Origin: Oscillospiraceae bacterium
Lineage (GTDB): Bacteria > Bacillota > Clostridia > Oscillospirales > Oscillospiraceae
DNA: 64,000 nucleotides
Direction of reading: 5' to 3'
Assembly (NCBI GenBank): GCA_020025305.1
Contig: JAHHSG010000004.1
Span: 1-64,000, forward strand
Shown here: in pieces, positions 42,391 through 49,306 of the stretch
How positions within the stretch are numbered: the stretch's first letter is position 1
Layout: each line of letters starts with the position of its first letter
The notes under the pieces: generated by a model
Databases searched by the model: none
Told to the model about the DNA's origin: nothing
What the model saw: the letters and a program-made list of their open reading frames with translations, nothing else
Program-made: the position numbers and the translations under genes

Positions 42391-42430
42391 AAACGGTATC
42401 AAGGCGCTGCCTGATACCGTTTATTTTATT
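42391..42430 (+). terminator. Terminator after rpmB
   Basis: TAAACGGTATCAAGG (42391-42405) with CCTGATACCGTTTA (42411-42424) followed by TTTTATTG. Confidence 0.8.
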
Positions 42431-42494
42431 GTCTGCACTTTCCCTTTGGGCGTGAAATACTGCAAGATAATGGAAAAAATGGTATACAAGAAAC

Positions 42495-42527
42495 AAAAAG
42501 GATGACATTTTCGATGTCATCCTTTTT
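42495..42527. terminator. Bidirectional terminator after the DUF2500 gene
   Basis: Perfect 14-bp arms AAAAAGGATGACAT and ATGTCATCCTTTTT with a 5-nt loop, between convergent rpmB and the pcrA-DUF2500 unit. Confidence 0.88.
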
Positions 42528-42541
42528 ATTTTCTCGGCTTT

Positions 42542-42892
42542 TTATGGATTCTCACTTACCTGTTTAGATAAGGGCTGAAACTCCAAGAACTTAGTTCCCT
42601 GAAAAATAATCTTGACCTTATCCCCTTCGTTGAGCTGCTCATACACGTCCTCTGGCACGGCAAACTCAATAGGCTCATCGTTTTTCAACCGAAAAACAAC
42701 GGAGCACTCCGCAGGACTATGGGAATGCTGCTGCTTTTGCTTAGAGTGGACCACTACCTCCGCCCCCAATCTGGGGGAACGTCTGTTTCTCCGCCAAGAG
42801 GTAGCAGTACGAGCAACGCCTGATGTAAAAATAGCCAGCACGGCAAGGATCGCAACGGAAATCACGAGGTTCATCATCTGTGGTTTGTCCAT
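42542..42892 (-). CDS. DUF2500-family membrane-anchored protein
   Basis: A 116-residue protein with one N-terminal membrane helix (about 8-28), a basic segment, and a DUF2500 domain (about 40-110) ending in the typical VPEDVYEQLNEGDKVKIIFQGTKF pattern of beta strands (quoted in part: EGDKVKIIFQGTKFLEF). Function is unknown; domain family members are small bacterial envelope proteins. It follows pcrA by 18 nt and is probably co-transcribed. A His/Gln/Lys-rich stretch near residues 50-58 is unusual. Confidence 0.75.
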   Translation of the reverse strand: MDKPQMMNLVISVAILAVLAIFTSGVARTATSWRRNRRSPRLGAEVVVHSKQKQQHSHSPAECSVVFRLKNDEPIEFAVPEDVYEQLNEGDKVKIIFQGTKFLEFQPLSKQVSENP

Positions 42893-42910
42893 AATTCGTT
42901 CTCCTATATT

Positions 42911-45340
42911 TTATTCTTTCTTCAAGTGGACTCCAGCCGCCTTCAGCATCAGCTTTTTGGTACCCACTTGATCAAAAGCTACTTCGATGAGCGCATCGCC
43001 GCCCATAGGCCGCACACTAAGCACCATGCCGCGTCCAAAGGCATCATGTCGGACACTCTCGCCCGGCTGCAGCTGCAGCAGCGGGGTACTGCTTATGCCG
43101 CTCTTTCTTATACCGCCTGCCTCCGCCATGGGCTTATGGGGAATTGCTGTACGGGATGCATGGTTGGAAGATTGCGTAAATTGTCCCTCGCCGGACCATG
43201 TATCCTCCCAGTGAGAAGTCATCCGAGGCTCCGGTTTGCTGAGCCACTCCCGATTCTCCTCCGGAACTTCGTTGAGGAACCGAGACTCCATTGCCGGGGT
43301 CGTACGACCATAAAGGGTACGCTGTCTGGCGTGGGTCATGGTCAATTTTTCCCGTGCACGGGTCATGGCCACATAGCACAGCCGCCGCTCTTCTTCCATC
43401 TCCTCCGGATCACCCATGGCACGGTTTCCGGGAAAAAGCCCGTCCTCCATCCCCACCACAAACACCTGCGGGAACTCCAAGCCCTTGGCGCTATGCATGG
43501 TCATCATTGTGACGCAGTTATCCGCATCGTTTTGGCTGTCCAGATCGGTATAGAGTGCCACTTCATCCAAAAACCCGGACAGCGTGGGATTCTCCGGATC
43601 ATTCTCCAGAAATGCCAGAATACTGGACGTCAGTTCCTGTACGTTCTCCAACCGGCCACGGCTCTCCATATCGTTCTTCTCCTGCAGCATGCGCACATAG
43701 CCTGTGCGCTCGCAGACGTATTCATAGAACTCCACCAGTCCCATGTCCTTGGTATGGCGCCGCATTTCTTCCATCATATCTGTAAAGGAAATTAACTTGC
43801 TTGCAGCCGATTTTAGTTCCGTATATTCACTTGCGTTGCGTAAAATGTCATAAAGCGGCACATGGTAGGCCGTAGCAAGCATCTGCGCCTTGTCCATGGT
43901 CGCCGTGCCGATCTTGCGTGCCGGCACATTGATGATTCGGCGGATGCGCAGATCATCTGCGGGATTATTGATCACGCACAAATAAGCCAACATATCCTTG
44001 ACTTCGGCACGGTCAAAGAACTTCATACCGCCGATGACCTTATAAGGGACGCCATTGCGCTTGAAAGCATATTCCAGTGCATTGGACTGGGCATTGGTGC
44101 GGTACAGAACGGCATGATCCTTCCAATCGGCCCCCCGATTGTAGTTCATCATGATCTGTCCCACCACAAAGTTGGCCTCGTCTCCTTCGTTAAAAGCGGT
44201 TTTGATCGTAATCTTATCGCCGGCACCATTCTGGGTCCAAAGAGTTTTGCCCTTTCGTTCCGTATTGTTCCGGATCACCGCATTGGCAGCGTCCAGAATA
44301 TTCTGCGTACTGCGGTAATTCTGCTCCAAACGAATAACGCGGGCGCTGCGATACTGCTTCTCAAAGCTGAGAATATTGGTAATGTCAGCACCGCGGAAAC
44401 GATAAATACTCTGGTCATCGTCACCAACCACACAGATATTCTTATGTCCGCCTGCCAACAGGCTTGCCAACATATACTGCATCTGGTTGGTGTCCTGATA
44501 CTCATCAATAAGGATGTAGCGGAACTTGCGTCGGTAGTAGTCCAACGTTTCACTACTGGTTTGCAGCAGTTCTACCGTATGGAGGATAATATCATCAAAG
44601 TCCAGAGCGTTGGCCTCCCGCAGGCGGCGGTTATACATGCTGTAGATCTTTCCAATACGGGTCTTGCGCCAATCATTCCGACTTTCGGCCTGCCGGGCAA
44701 ACTCCTCCGGCGTCAGCATATTATTCTTAGCGTTAGAAATGGTGGACTGTACCTCTCGCACAGGGAAGCTCTTCTCCTCCAAATTCAGTTCTTTGAGGAT
44801 GTCCTTGATGACGCGTTTGCTGTCGTCTGTATCATAAATAGTAAAGCTGCGGTCAAAGCCAATCTTATCAATATCCCGGCGCAGAATCCGCACGCAGGCG
44901 GAGTGGAAGGTCGCCGCCCACACATCCCGCGCCTCCTCCCCCAGCATGCGCTCCAGACGTTCCTTCAGTTCGCCCGCAGCCTTGTTGGTAAAGGTGATGG
45001 CTAAAACTTCCCAAGGGCGAGCCGGCTCTACTGCGCACAGATACTGCATCAGAGGTTTTTGTGCCGGATCAGGGCTGCAAATATACTGCTCCAGAAACTC
45101 CACTTCATCGGTCGATATCGGAATAGGGATTTCCTCGGTGTCACTGCCTCGCCCATAGCGAAGCAGATTTGCCACACGGTTAATGAGAACCGTGGTCTTG
45201 CCGCTGCCTGCACCGGCCAGCAGCAGCAACGGCCCTTCAGTCGCCATAACGCCGTCGCGTTGCTTATCGTTCAATTGGGCATAGTCCAACTGGATCGCCT
45301 GCCGTCGTGCCCGGATAAATCTCTTCTCAAGTTCGTTCAT
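42911..45340 (-). CDS. pcrA: ATP-dependent DNA helicase PcrA (UvrD/Rep family)
   Basis: An 809-residue superfamily 1A 3'-5' helicase used in repair, rolling-circle replication and removing RecA or RNA polymerase from DNA. Walker A GAGSGKTT is at 43-50, motif II is IDEYQDTN, motif III GDDDQSIYRFRGAD, and motifs V/VI (HSAKGLEFPQVFVVG, VAMTRAREKLT) follow; the C-terminal Tudor-like tail (HDAFGRGMVLSV) marks PcrA. ATG 45340 has GAGGAC; longer starts lie upstream in the promoter. Divergent from the SOS-type operon. Confidence 0.95.
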   Translation of the reverse strand: MNELEKRFIRARRQAIQLDYAQLNDKQRDGVMATEGPLLLLAGAGSGKTTVLINRVANLLRYGRGSDTEEIPIPISTDEVEFLEQYICSPDPAQKPLMQYLCAVEPARPWEVLAITFTNKAAGELKERLERMLGEEARDVWAATFHSACVRILRRDIDKIGFDRSFTIYDTDDSKRVIKDILKELNLEEKSFPVREVQSTISNAKNNMLTPEEFARQAESRNDWRKTRIGKIYSMYNRRLREANALDFDDIILHTVELLQTSSETLDYYRRKFRYILIDEYQDTNQMQYMLASLLAGGHKNICVVGDDDQSIYRFRGADITNILSFEKQYRSARVIRLEQNYRSTQNILDAANAVIRNNTERKGKTLWTQNGAGDKITIKTAFNEGDEANFVVGQIMMNYNRGADWKDHAVLYRTNAQSNALEYAFKRNGVPYKVIGGMKFFDRAEVKDMLAYLCVINNPADDLRIRRIINVPARKIGTATMDKAQMLATAYHVPLYDILRNASEYTELKSAASKLISFTDMMEEMRRHTKDMGLVEFYEYVCERTGYVRMLQEKNDMESRGRLENVQELTSSILAFLENDPENPTLSGFLDEVALYTDLDSQNDADNCVTMMTMHSAKGLEFPQVFVVGMEDGLFPGNRAMGDPEEMEEERRLCYVAMTRAREKLTMTHARQRTLYGRTTPAMESRFLNEVPEENREWLSKPEPRMTSHWEDTWSGEGQFTQSSNHASRTAIPHKPMAEAGGIRKSGISSTPLLQLQPGESVRHDAFGRGMVLSVRPMGGDALIEVAFDQVGTKKLMLKAAGVHLKKE

Positions 45341-45371
45341 AATGTCCTCTTCTCTTTGGTTGTTCTCCCAT

Positions 45372-45400
45372 ATTCTAATACAGAATCCCCTTGGGGTCAA
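45372..45400 (-). promoter_or_regulatory. pcrA promoter
   Basis: Minus strand TTGACC at 45400-45395 and TAGAAT at 45377-45372, spacer 17 nt. No LexA-type box overlaps it; the nearest lies 20 nt upstream of its -35 box. Confidence 0.65.
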
Positions 45401-45419
45401 CACTGCATCCTGCGATATA

Positions 45420-45431
45420 GAATTTTTGTTC
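45420..45431. promoter_or_regulatory. LexA-like box 1 (imperfect)
   Basis: GAAT-TTTT-GTTC, one mismatch from the GAAC-N4-GTTC SOS box of Firmicutes. It lies just upstream of the -35 element of the operon at 45505. Confidence 0.55.
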
Positions 45432-45439
45432 GATAACTA

Positions 45440-45468
45440 TTGACAAGAACATCCGTTCGATTTATAAT
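45440..45468 (+). promoter_or_regulatory. Promoter of the SOS-type operon
   Basis: Consensus TTGACA at 45440-45445 and TATAAT at 45463-45468 with 17-nt spacer. Such a strong promoter would need tight repression, which the overlapping LexA-like boxes can provide. Confidence 0.85.
45447..45458. promoter_or_regulatory. LexA-like box 2
   Basis: GAAC-ATCC-GTTC, exact match to GAAC-N4-GTTC, placed between the -35 and -10 boxes of the plus-strand promoter. Confidence 0.8.
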
Positions 45469-45475
45469 GCCTATA

Positions 45476-45487
45476 GAACAAAAGTTC
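45476..45487. promoter_or_regulatory. LexA-like box 3
   Basis: GAAC-AAAA-GTTC, exact match to GAAC-N4-GTTC, at the expected transcription start. The three boxes are spaced 27 and 29 nt centre to centre. Confidence 0.8.
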
Positions 45488-45504
45488 CATAGGAGGATGA
45501 AAAC

Positions 45505-45618
45505 ATGATGACATTTGAAATGATAATGACTTTGCTGGGGGCCGCTTCCGTGGCATCAGGACTGGTACGGTTCTTCGATTTGCTGGATCATCCCCGTTCC
45601 CGGCGTCGGGCTGCCTGA
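45505..45618 (+). CDS. Small SOS-type membrane peptide (37 aa), unrecognised
   Basis: A 37-codon frame with an excellent ribosome site, AGGAGG at 45491-45496, 8 nt before ATG 45505. The peptide starts with a hydrophobic, methionine-rich stretch (residues 1-24, MTLLGAASVASGLVRFF within) that could span or lie along a membrane and ends in a basic RSRRR tail. It is the first gene behind three LexA-like boxes. Small membrane peptides under SOS control exist elsewhere as division inhibitors or depolarising toxins, so such a role is conceivable; alternatively it is a leader that couples translation to the radical SAM gene 10 nt downstream, which lacks a good ribosome site. I know no family for it. 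Confidence 0.7.
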   Translation: MMTFEMIMTLLGAASVASGLVRFFDLLDHPRSRRRAA

Positions 45619-45628
45619 TATAAAAGAT

Positions 45629-46897
45629 ATGGACCTTTTGGAAAAACTGGCGATCCTGACGGATGCTGCCAAGTATGATGCTGCCTGTACATCCAGCGGC
45701 GTACACCGCAGTTTTCAACCAGGACGGATTGGAAATACCACCTCCTCCATCGCCGGTTGCTGCCACAGCTTTTCCGGTGATGGCCGGTGTATCACACTAT
45801 TAAAGGTCTTACTCAGTAATTGCTGCGCCTACGACTGCAAATACTGTGTGAATCGTTGTTCCAACGATACCCGGCGGGCCACTTTTACCCCGCGGGAGCT
45901 GGCAGAGCTTACCATCGGCTTTTATCGGCGCAACTACATCGAGGGGCTTTTTCTTTCCTCGGGTGTGCTGGGTAATCCAGACTACACCACTGAACAGATG
46001 ATTCGAACACTGCGGCTTTTGCGTGAGGAGTATCGCTTTAATGGGTATATTCACGCCAAGGCTATCCCCGGCACAGCACCAGAGCTGGTAGAGCAGCTGG
46101 GCCTGCTGGCAGATCGTCTGAGTGTCAATATTGAACTTCCCTCCCAAGAAGGATTGCAGACATTGGCGCCGGACAAGACGAAGCAGGCCATTTTGCGGCC
46201 CATGGGCTTTATTCGGAATCGGAGCGTTGAGAACAAGGAAGAACTGACCAAGTATCGCCATGCCCCCGTTTTTGCGCCAGCCGGACAGAGTACGCAGTTG
46301 ATTGTGGGCGCCACGCAGGACACAGATCGCCATATTCTGCACCTGACCCAATCCCTCTATACTCGCTACCACCTGAAACGGGTTTTCTATTCCGCCTATG
46401 TGCCGGTGGTAGAGCACAGCCTTCTCCCTGCCCTCGATACCGCACCGCCGCTGCTGCGAGAACATCGGCTGTATCAAGCGGATTGGTTGCTGCGTTTTTA
46501 CGGATTCCGTGCCGAGGAATTGTTGAACGAGGAGCAGCCAGATTTCAATCCTCTCTTGGATCCTAAGTGTAATTGGGCGCTCGGCCATTTAGAGCAGTTT
46601 CCTGTTGAAGTAATGCGGGCTGACTACGAACTGCTGCTGCGAGTCCCCGGTATTGGCCCTGTCAGTGCTAAAAGGATTCTTTCTGCACGGCGCACAAGCC
46701 ATCTGCGATTTGAAGATCTGAAGAAACTCGGGGTTGTGTTAAAACGTGCCCAGTATTTTTTAACCTGCTGCGGGCATATGCCCCAAGGCCTGCGATTCTC
46801 TGCCGATACGCTACAGCGCCAGCTGGAGGACGTAGAGCAGAAGCGACTTCCGCCTCAAGAGCTGCAGCAGCTATCACTATTTGATTGTGTGGGGTGA
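45629..46897 (+). CDS. Putative DNA modification/repair radical SAM protein (TIGR03916 type)
   Basis: A 422-residue protein. The radical SAM cluster is C66-x3-C70-x2-C73 (CAYDCKYC), followed by a partial TIM barrel; the end carries a helix-hairpin-helix (RVPGIGPVSAKRIL, about 335-350), a DNA-binding element. This matches the family whose genes associate with a uracil-DNA-glycosylase-like partner and are thought to act in DNA modification or repair; the reaction is unknown. ATG 45629 lacks a clear ribosome site and is 10 nt after the small-peptide stop, so translation is probably coupled. It ends 4 nt before its partner gene. Confidence 0.88.
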   Translation: MDLLEKLAILTDAAKYDAACTSSGVHRSFQPGRIGNTTSSIAGCCHSFSGDGRCITLLKVLLSNCCAYDCKYCVNRCSNDTRRATFTPRELAELTIGFYRRNYIEGLFLSSGVLGNPDYTTEQMIRTLRLLREEYRFNGYIHAKAIPGTAPELVEQLGLLADRLSVNIELPSQEGLQTLAPDKTKQAILRPMGFIRNRSVENKEELTKYRHAPVFAPAGQSTQLIVGATQDTDRHILHLTQSLYTRYHLKRVFYSAYVPVVEHSLLPALDTAPPLLREHRLYQADWLLRFYGFRAEELLNEEQPDFNPLLDPKCNWALGHLEQFPVEVMRADYELLLRVPGIGPVSAKRILSARRTSHLRFEDLKKLGVVLKRAQYFLTCCGHMPQGLRFSADTLQRQLEDVEQKRLPPQELQQLSLFDCVG

Positions 46898-46901
46898 TAC
46901 C

Positions 46902-47720
46902 ATGACGTGGACAGATGTCATTTTTCAATATGACGGTACCTTTTACGGCTTTCTATGCTGTGTATTTGAGAGCTATGTACACAAAGAATTCCCCATCGCC
47001 TTTGAAAGCGATGAGGAATGTTTCGTGCTCTCCCTCTATTCTGTTCGTACCGTGGAGACGGTTCCCGCCCATGCCCAGCGCGTCTACCGCAGTCTTGTGA
47101 AGCTTTCGCCCACAGCCGTTCAAGTAGTGCGCCGCGGATTTCTCACCTGCATGCAGGATAAGGAAGCCCGGCTCTACGCTTTGATCCAAAAACTCTATCG
47201 GGAGGGGTGTGGATTTTTGAAAAATCCGGCAGATGAGGTTTACTATCCGGTAATAAAAGCCCTCCGGCATCTCAATGGAGAGTTGGAGAAACTGCGTGGT
47301 TTTGTTCGCTTTTCGGACTACGGCGGTGTTTTAGGCGGAGAAATACAACCCAAAAACCGAGTGCTGCCCCTACTCCGCAAGCACTTTTGCGACCGCTATG
47401 CCAACGAGTCCTTTTTTCTCTACGACCGCACGCACCATGATCTGCTTCTCTACGCCAAGGGGCGCTCTCAGATTGTTGCTGTAGATAGCTTAGAGTTACA
47501 TCCGCCCGGCGAGGAGGAGCTCTATTATCGAAGGCTCTGGAAATGCTTTTTTGATTCGATTGAAATAAAGGATCGACACAACCCTCGTTGTCAAAATAGC
47601 TTCCTCCCCAAACGCTACCGCAGCACCATGACGGAATTTATGCCGCAAGACGATGAAACTCCACCGAAGCTCCCCTCTCCGGGGCGCAGCTTTCCCTCCA
47701 GTTTTCCTAAATTGATGTAA
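46902..47720 (+). CDS. TIGR03915-family putative DNA repair protein (DUF4130)
   Basis: A 272-residue protein starting with the characteristic FQYDGTFYGFLCCVFESY pattern and ending near a RSTMTEFMP segment. It is the fixed partner of the radical SAM gene upstream; in some bacteria the same domain is fused to a uracil-DNA glycosylase-like domain, here it is not. Role: probably DNA metabolism, reaction unknown. ATG 46902 is chosen over an in-frame ATG at 46881 inside the previous gene. The C-terminal 25 residues are Pro/Ser-rich. It converges with sigF; no terminator hairpin separates them. Confidence 0.86.
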   Translation: MTWTDVIFQYDGTFYGFLCCVFESYVHKEFPIAFESDEECFVLSLYSVRTVETVPAHAQRVYRSLVKLSPTAVQVVRRGFLTCMQDKEARLYALIQKLYREGCGFLKNPADEVYYPVIKALRHLNGELEKLRGFVRFSDYGGVLGGEIQPKNRVLPLLRKHFCDRYANESFFLYDRTHHDLLLYAKGRSQIVAVDSLELHPPGEEELYYRRLWKCFFDSIEIKDRHNPRCQNSFLPKRYRSTMTEFMPQDDETPPKLPSPGRSFPSSFPKLM

Positions 47721-47732
47721 TGCTTATTTACT

Positions 47733-48443
47733 TTACTCTATAAGTATTTCCTTTAAATGCGAGATAGCGCGCCGTTCTAATCGGGACACCTGCACCTGTG
47801 AGACCCGCAGGATACGGGCTGTCTGTTCCTGTGTAAGCCCCTTAAAATATCTTAGAATAATGGTCATTTTTTCGCGCTCCGAAAGACGTTCAATCGCCTC
47901 TCGCAGCGCAATTTTTTCTACCAAATTCTCCTCTGGACCTACCGTACCCAAGGTAGACTCTAAGGTAAGGCCCTCCGCAGTTTCCTGCTGCAGCGATTCT
48001 GGCGCCCCGGTGGCTAATTCCACACTGGCGATCTCTTCCACACTCATACCTGTTTCCGCTGATAATTCTGACAGCTTGGCTTCGCGGCCCAATTTCTGCC
48101 GCAGCCTCTCCTTAGCACTCCATAGGGTCTGTCCTTTTTCCCGGATAGTGCGCCCCACTTTGATCGCACCATCATCCCGGAGAAAACGCCGTATTTCTCC
48201 GGCAATCTTAGGAACTGCATAAGTAGAAAACTGCGTTCCGTATGTAACGTCAAAACCCTTTACAGCTTTTATAAATCCAATACATCCAAGCTGAAACAGG
48301 TCTTCTTTCTCCACGCCGCAGCCGTAATAGCGGCGCACAATCGCCCAGATAAGGCCCTTGTTCTCGCAAAGTACCTGCTGACAGGCATCATCATCTCCGT
48401 TCTGCGCCCGATCCAGCAAGGCAAACATCTCTCCCGTGCTCAT
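47733..48443 (-). CDS. sigF: RNA polymerase sigma-F factor
   Basis: A 236-residue sporulation sigma factor active first in the forespore. Region 2 (ENKGLIWAIVRRYYGCGVEKEDLFQLG to FSTYAVPKIAGEIRRFLRDDG, described in part: QLGCIGFIKAVKGFD), region 3 (about 95-150) and region 4 with a helix-turn-helix (LTQEQTARILRVSQVQVSRLE) are complete. Its start overlaps the spoIIAB stop (ATGA). The gene order spoIIAA-spoIIAB-sigF identifies it beyond doubt; SigF is held by SpoIIAB until SpoIIAA is dephosphorylated. Confidence 0.96.
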   Translation of the reverse strand: MSTGEMFALLDRAQNGDDDACQQVLCENKGLIWAIVRRYYGCGVEKEDLFQLGCIGFIKAVKGFDVTYGTQFSTYAVPKIAGEIRRFLRDDGAIKVGRTIREKGQTLWSAKERLRQKLGREAKLSELSAETGMSVEEIASVELATGAPESLQQETAEGLTLESTLGTVGPEENLVEKIALREAIERLSEREKMTIILRYFKGLTQEQTARILRVSQVQVSRLERRAISHLKEILIE

Positions 48444-48883
48444 CTCATCCCTGTCAGGCGCTGTGAGATCCGCTTTCGCATGGAAACAGTTGTGCCCTTG
48501 CCGACGGCAGATTTGACACGCAGTCGATCCGTAAAGCTTTCCATAATCGTAAAGCCCATGCCGCTGCGCTCCTCTCCTCCGGTGGTAAAAAGAGGTTCCA
48601 TAGCTTTGTTTACATCCGGGATACCACAGCCCCAGTCCCGAATGGAGATTTCCAAAACATGATCTTCCAGAATTTTCATTTTCATAACGATTTTTCCCAG
48701 TTTGTCGGGATAGGCATGGACGATGACATTGGTCACTGCCTCGCTCACTGCGGTTTTGATGTCGCCCAGCTCGTCCAACGTCGGGTCAAGCTGGGCGACA
48801 AAGCCGGCAGCCGCCATACGTGCAAAGCTCTCATTGCTGCTGCGGCTGAGAAATTCCAGTACCACATAATTCTCCACTTTCAT
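48440..48883 (-). CDS. spoIIAB: Anti-sigma F factor / SpoIIAA kinase
   Basis: A 147-residue GHKL-fold protein that binds SigF and phosphorylates SpoIIAA. The N box EAVTNVIVHAY, the G1 box DWGCGI and the G2 box SGMGFTIMESF are visible. GGGAGG precedes ATG 48883. Middle gene of the spoIIA operon, 12 nt after spoIIAA. Confidence 0.96.
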   Translation of the reverse strand: MKVENYVVLEFLSRSSNESFARMAAAGFVAQLDPTLDELGDIKTAVSEAVTNVIVHAYPDKLGKIVMKMKILEDHVLEISIRDWGCGIPDVNKAMEPLFTTGGEERSGMGFTIMESFTDRLRVKSAVGKGTTVSMRKRISQRLTGMR

Positions 48884-48895
48884 TGTTTTCCTCCC

Positions 48896-49201
48896 TTATT
48901 CCATTTCAACGATTCGCTGTATGCCAGCAGCCTCCAGTACTTTCCGTGGCTGCTGTGCCGCTTTACACAGCTTCACGCTGCCGCCCAACTCCCGCATTCT
49001 CTGCCGACAGCGCATTACCACCGCAATTCCAGAGCTATCCATAAAGCTGACGCCGCCAAAATCCAGTGTCAGTTGCAGCGGCAAGCTGGCCTCAATTTCT
49101 TGATCCAGCCGCTGCATCAAGCCTTTGGCCCCGTGATGGTCCAGTTCGCCTATCAGCAATATTGCCAGCGAGCGTCCCTCCTTTTTCGTCTGTACCTTCA
49201 T
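48896..49201 (-). CDS. spoIIAA: Anti-sigma F factor antagonist
   Basis: A 101-residue STAS-domain protein. The phosphorylatable serine lies in the MDSSG motif (residues 54-58). Dephosphorylated SpoIIAA frees SigF from SpoIIAB in the forespore. ATG 49201 with AAGGAG upstream is preferred; a longer frame from 49240 runs through a palindrome. First gene of the operon; in other spore formers it is read by RNA polymerase with SigH, whose gene is at 17.95 kb here. Confidence 0.94.
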   Translation of the reverse strand: MKVQTKKEGRSLAILLIGELDHHGAKGLMQRLDQEIEASLPLQLTLDFGGVSFMDSSGIAVVMRCRQRMRELGGSVKLCKAAQQPRKVLEAAGIQRIVEME

Positions 49202-49217
49202 TGTCCTGCTCCTTTGC

Positions 49218-49258
49218 AAAAAATAATCACCGCAGATCATTGATCTACGGTGATTATA
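49218..49258 (-). terminator. Palindrome between valS and spoIIAA (terminator or operator)
   Basis: ATAATCACCGCAGATCA (49223-49239) pairs with TGATCTACGGTGATTAT (49241-49257) with one G-U. On the minus strand it is followed by TTTTTTGC, fitting a terminator for valS. The outer arm also contains TATAAT (49258-49253, minus), so the repeat could instead overlap a promoter of the spoIIA operon. Confidence 0.6.
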
Positions 49259-49306
49259 TACAAAATCTCTGTATTTTTCTGCCGAAAACCGCCTAATCTC
49301 GTAAAT

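Noticed and set aside
43862..45004. 380-codon frame antisense to pcrA
   Set aside because: Shadow of pcrA; no ribosome site or family match.
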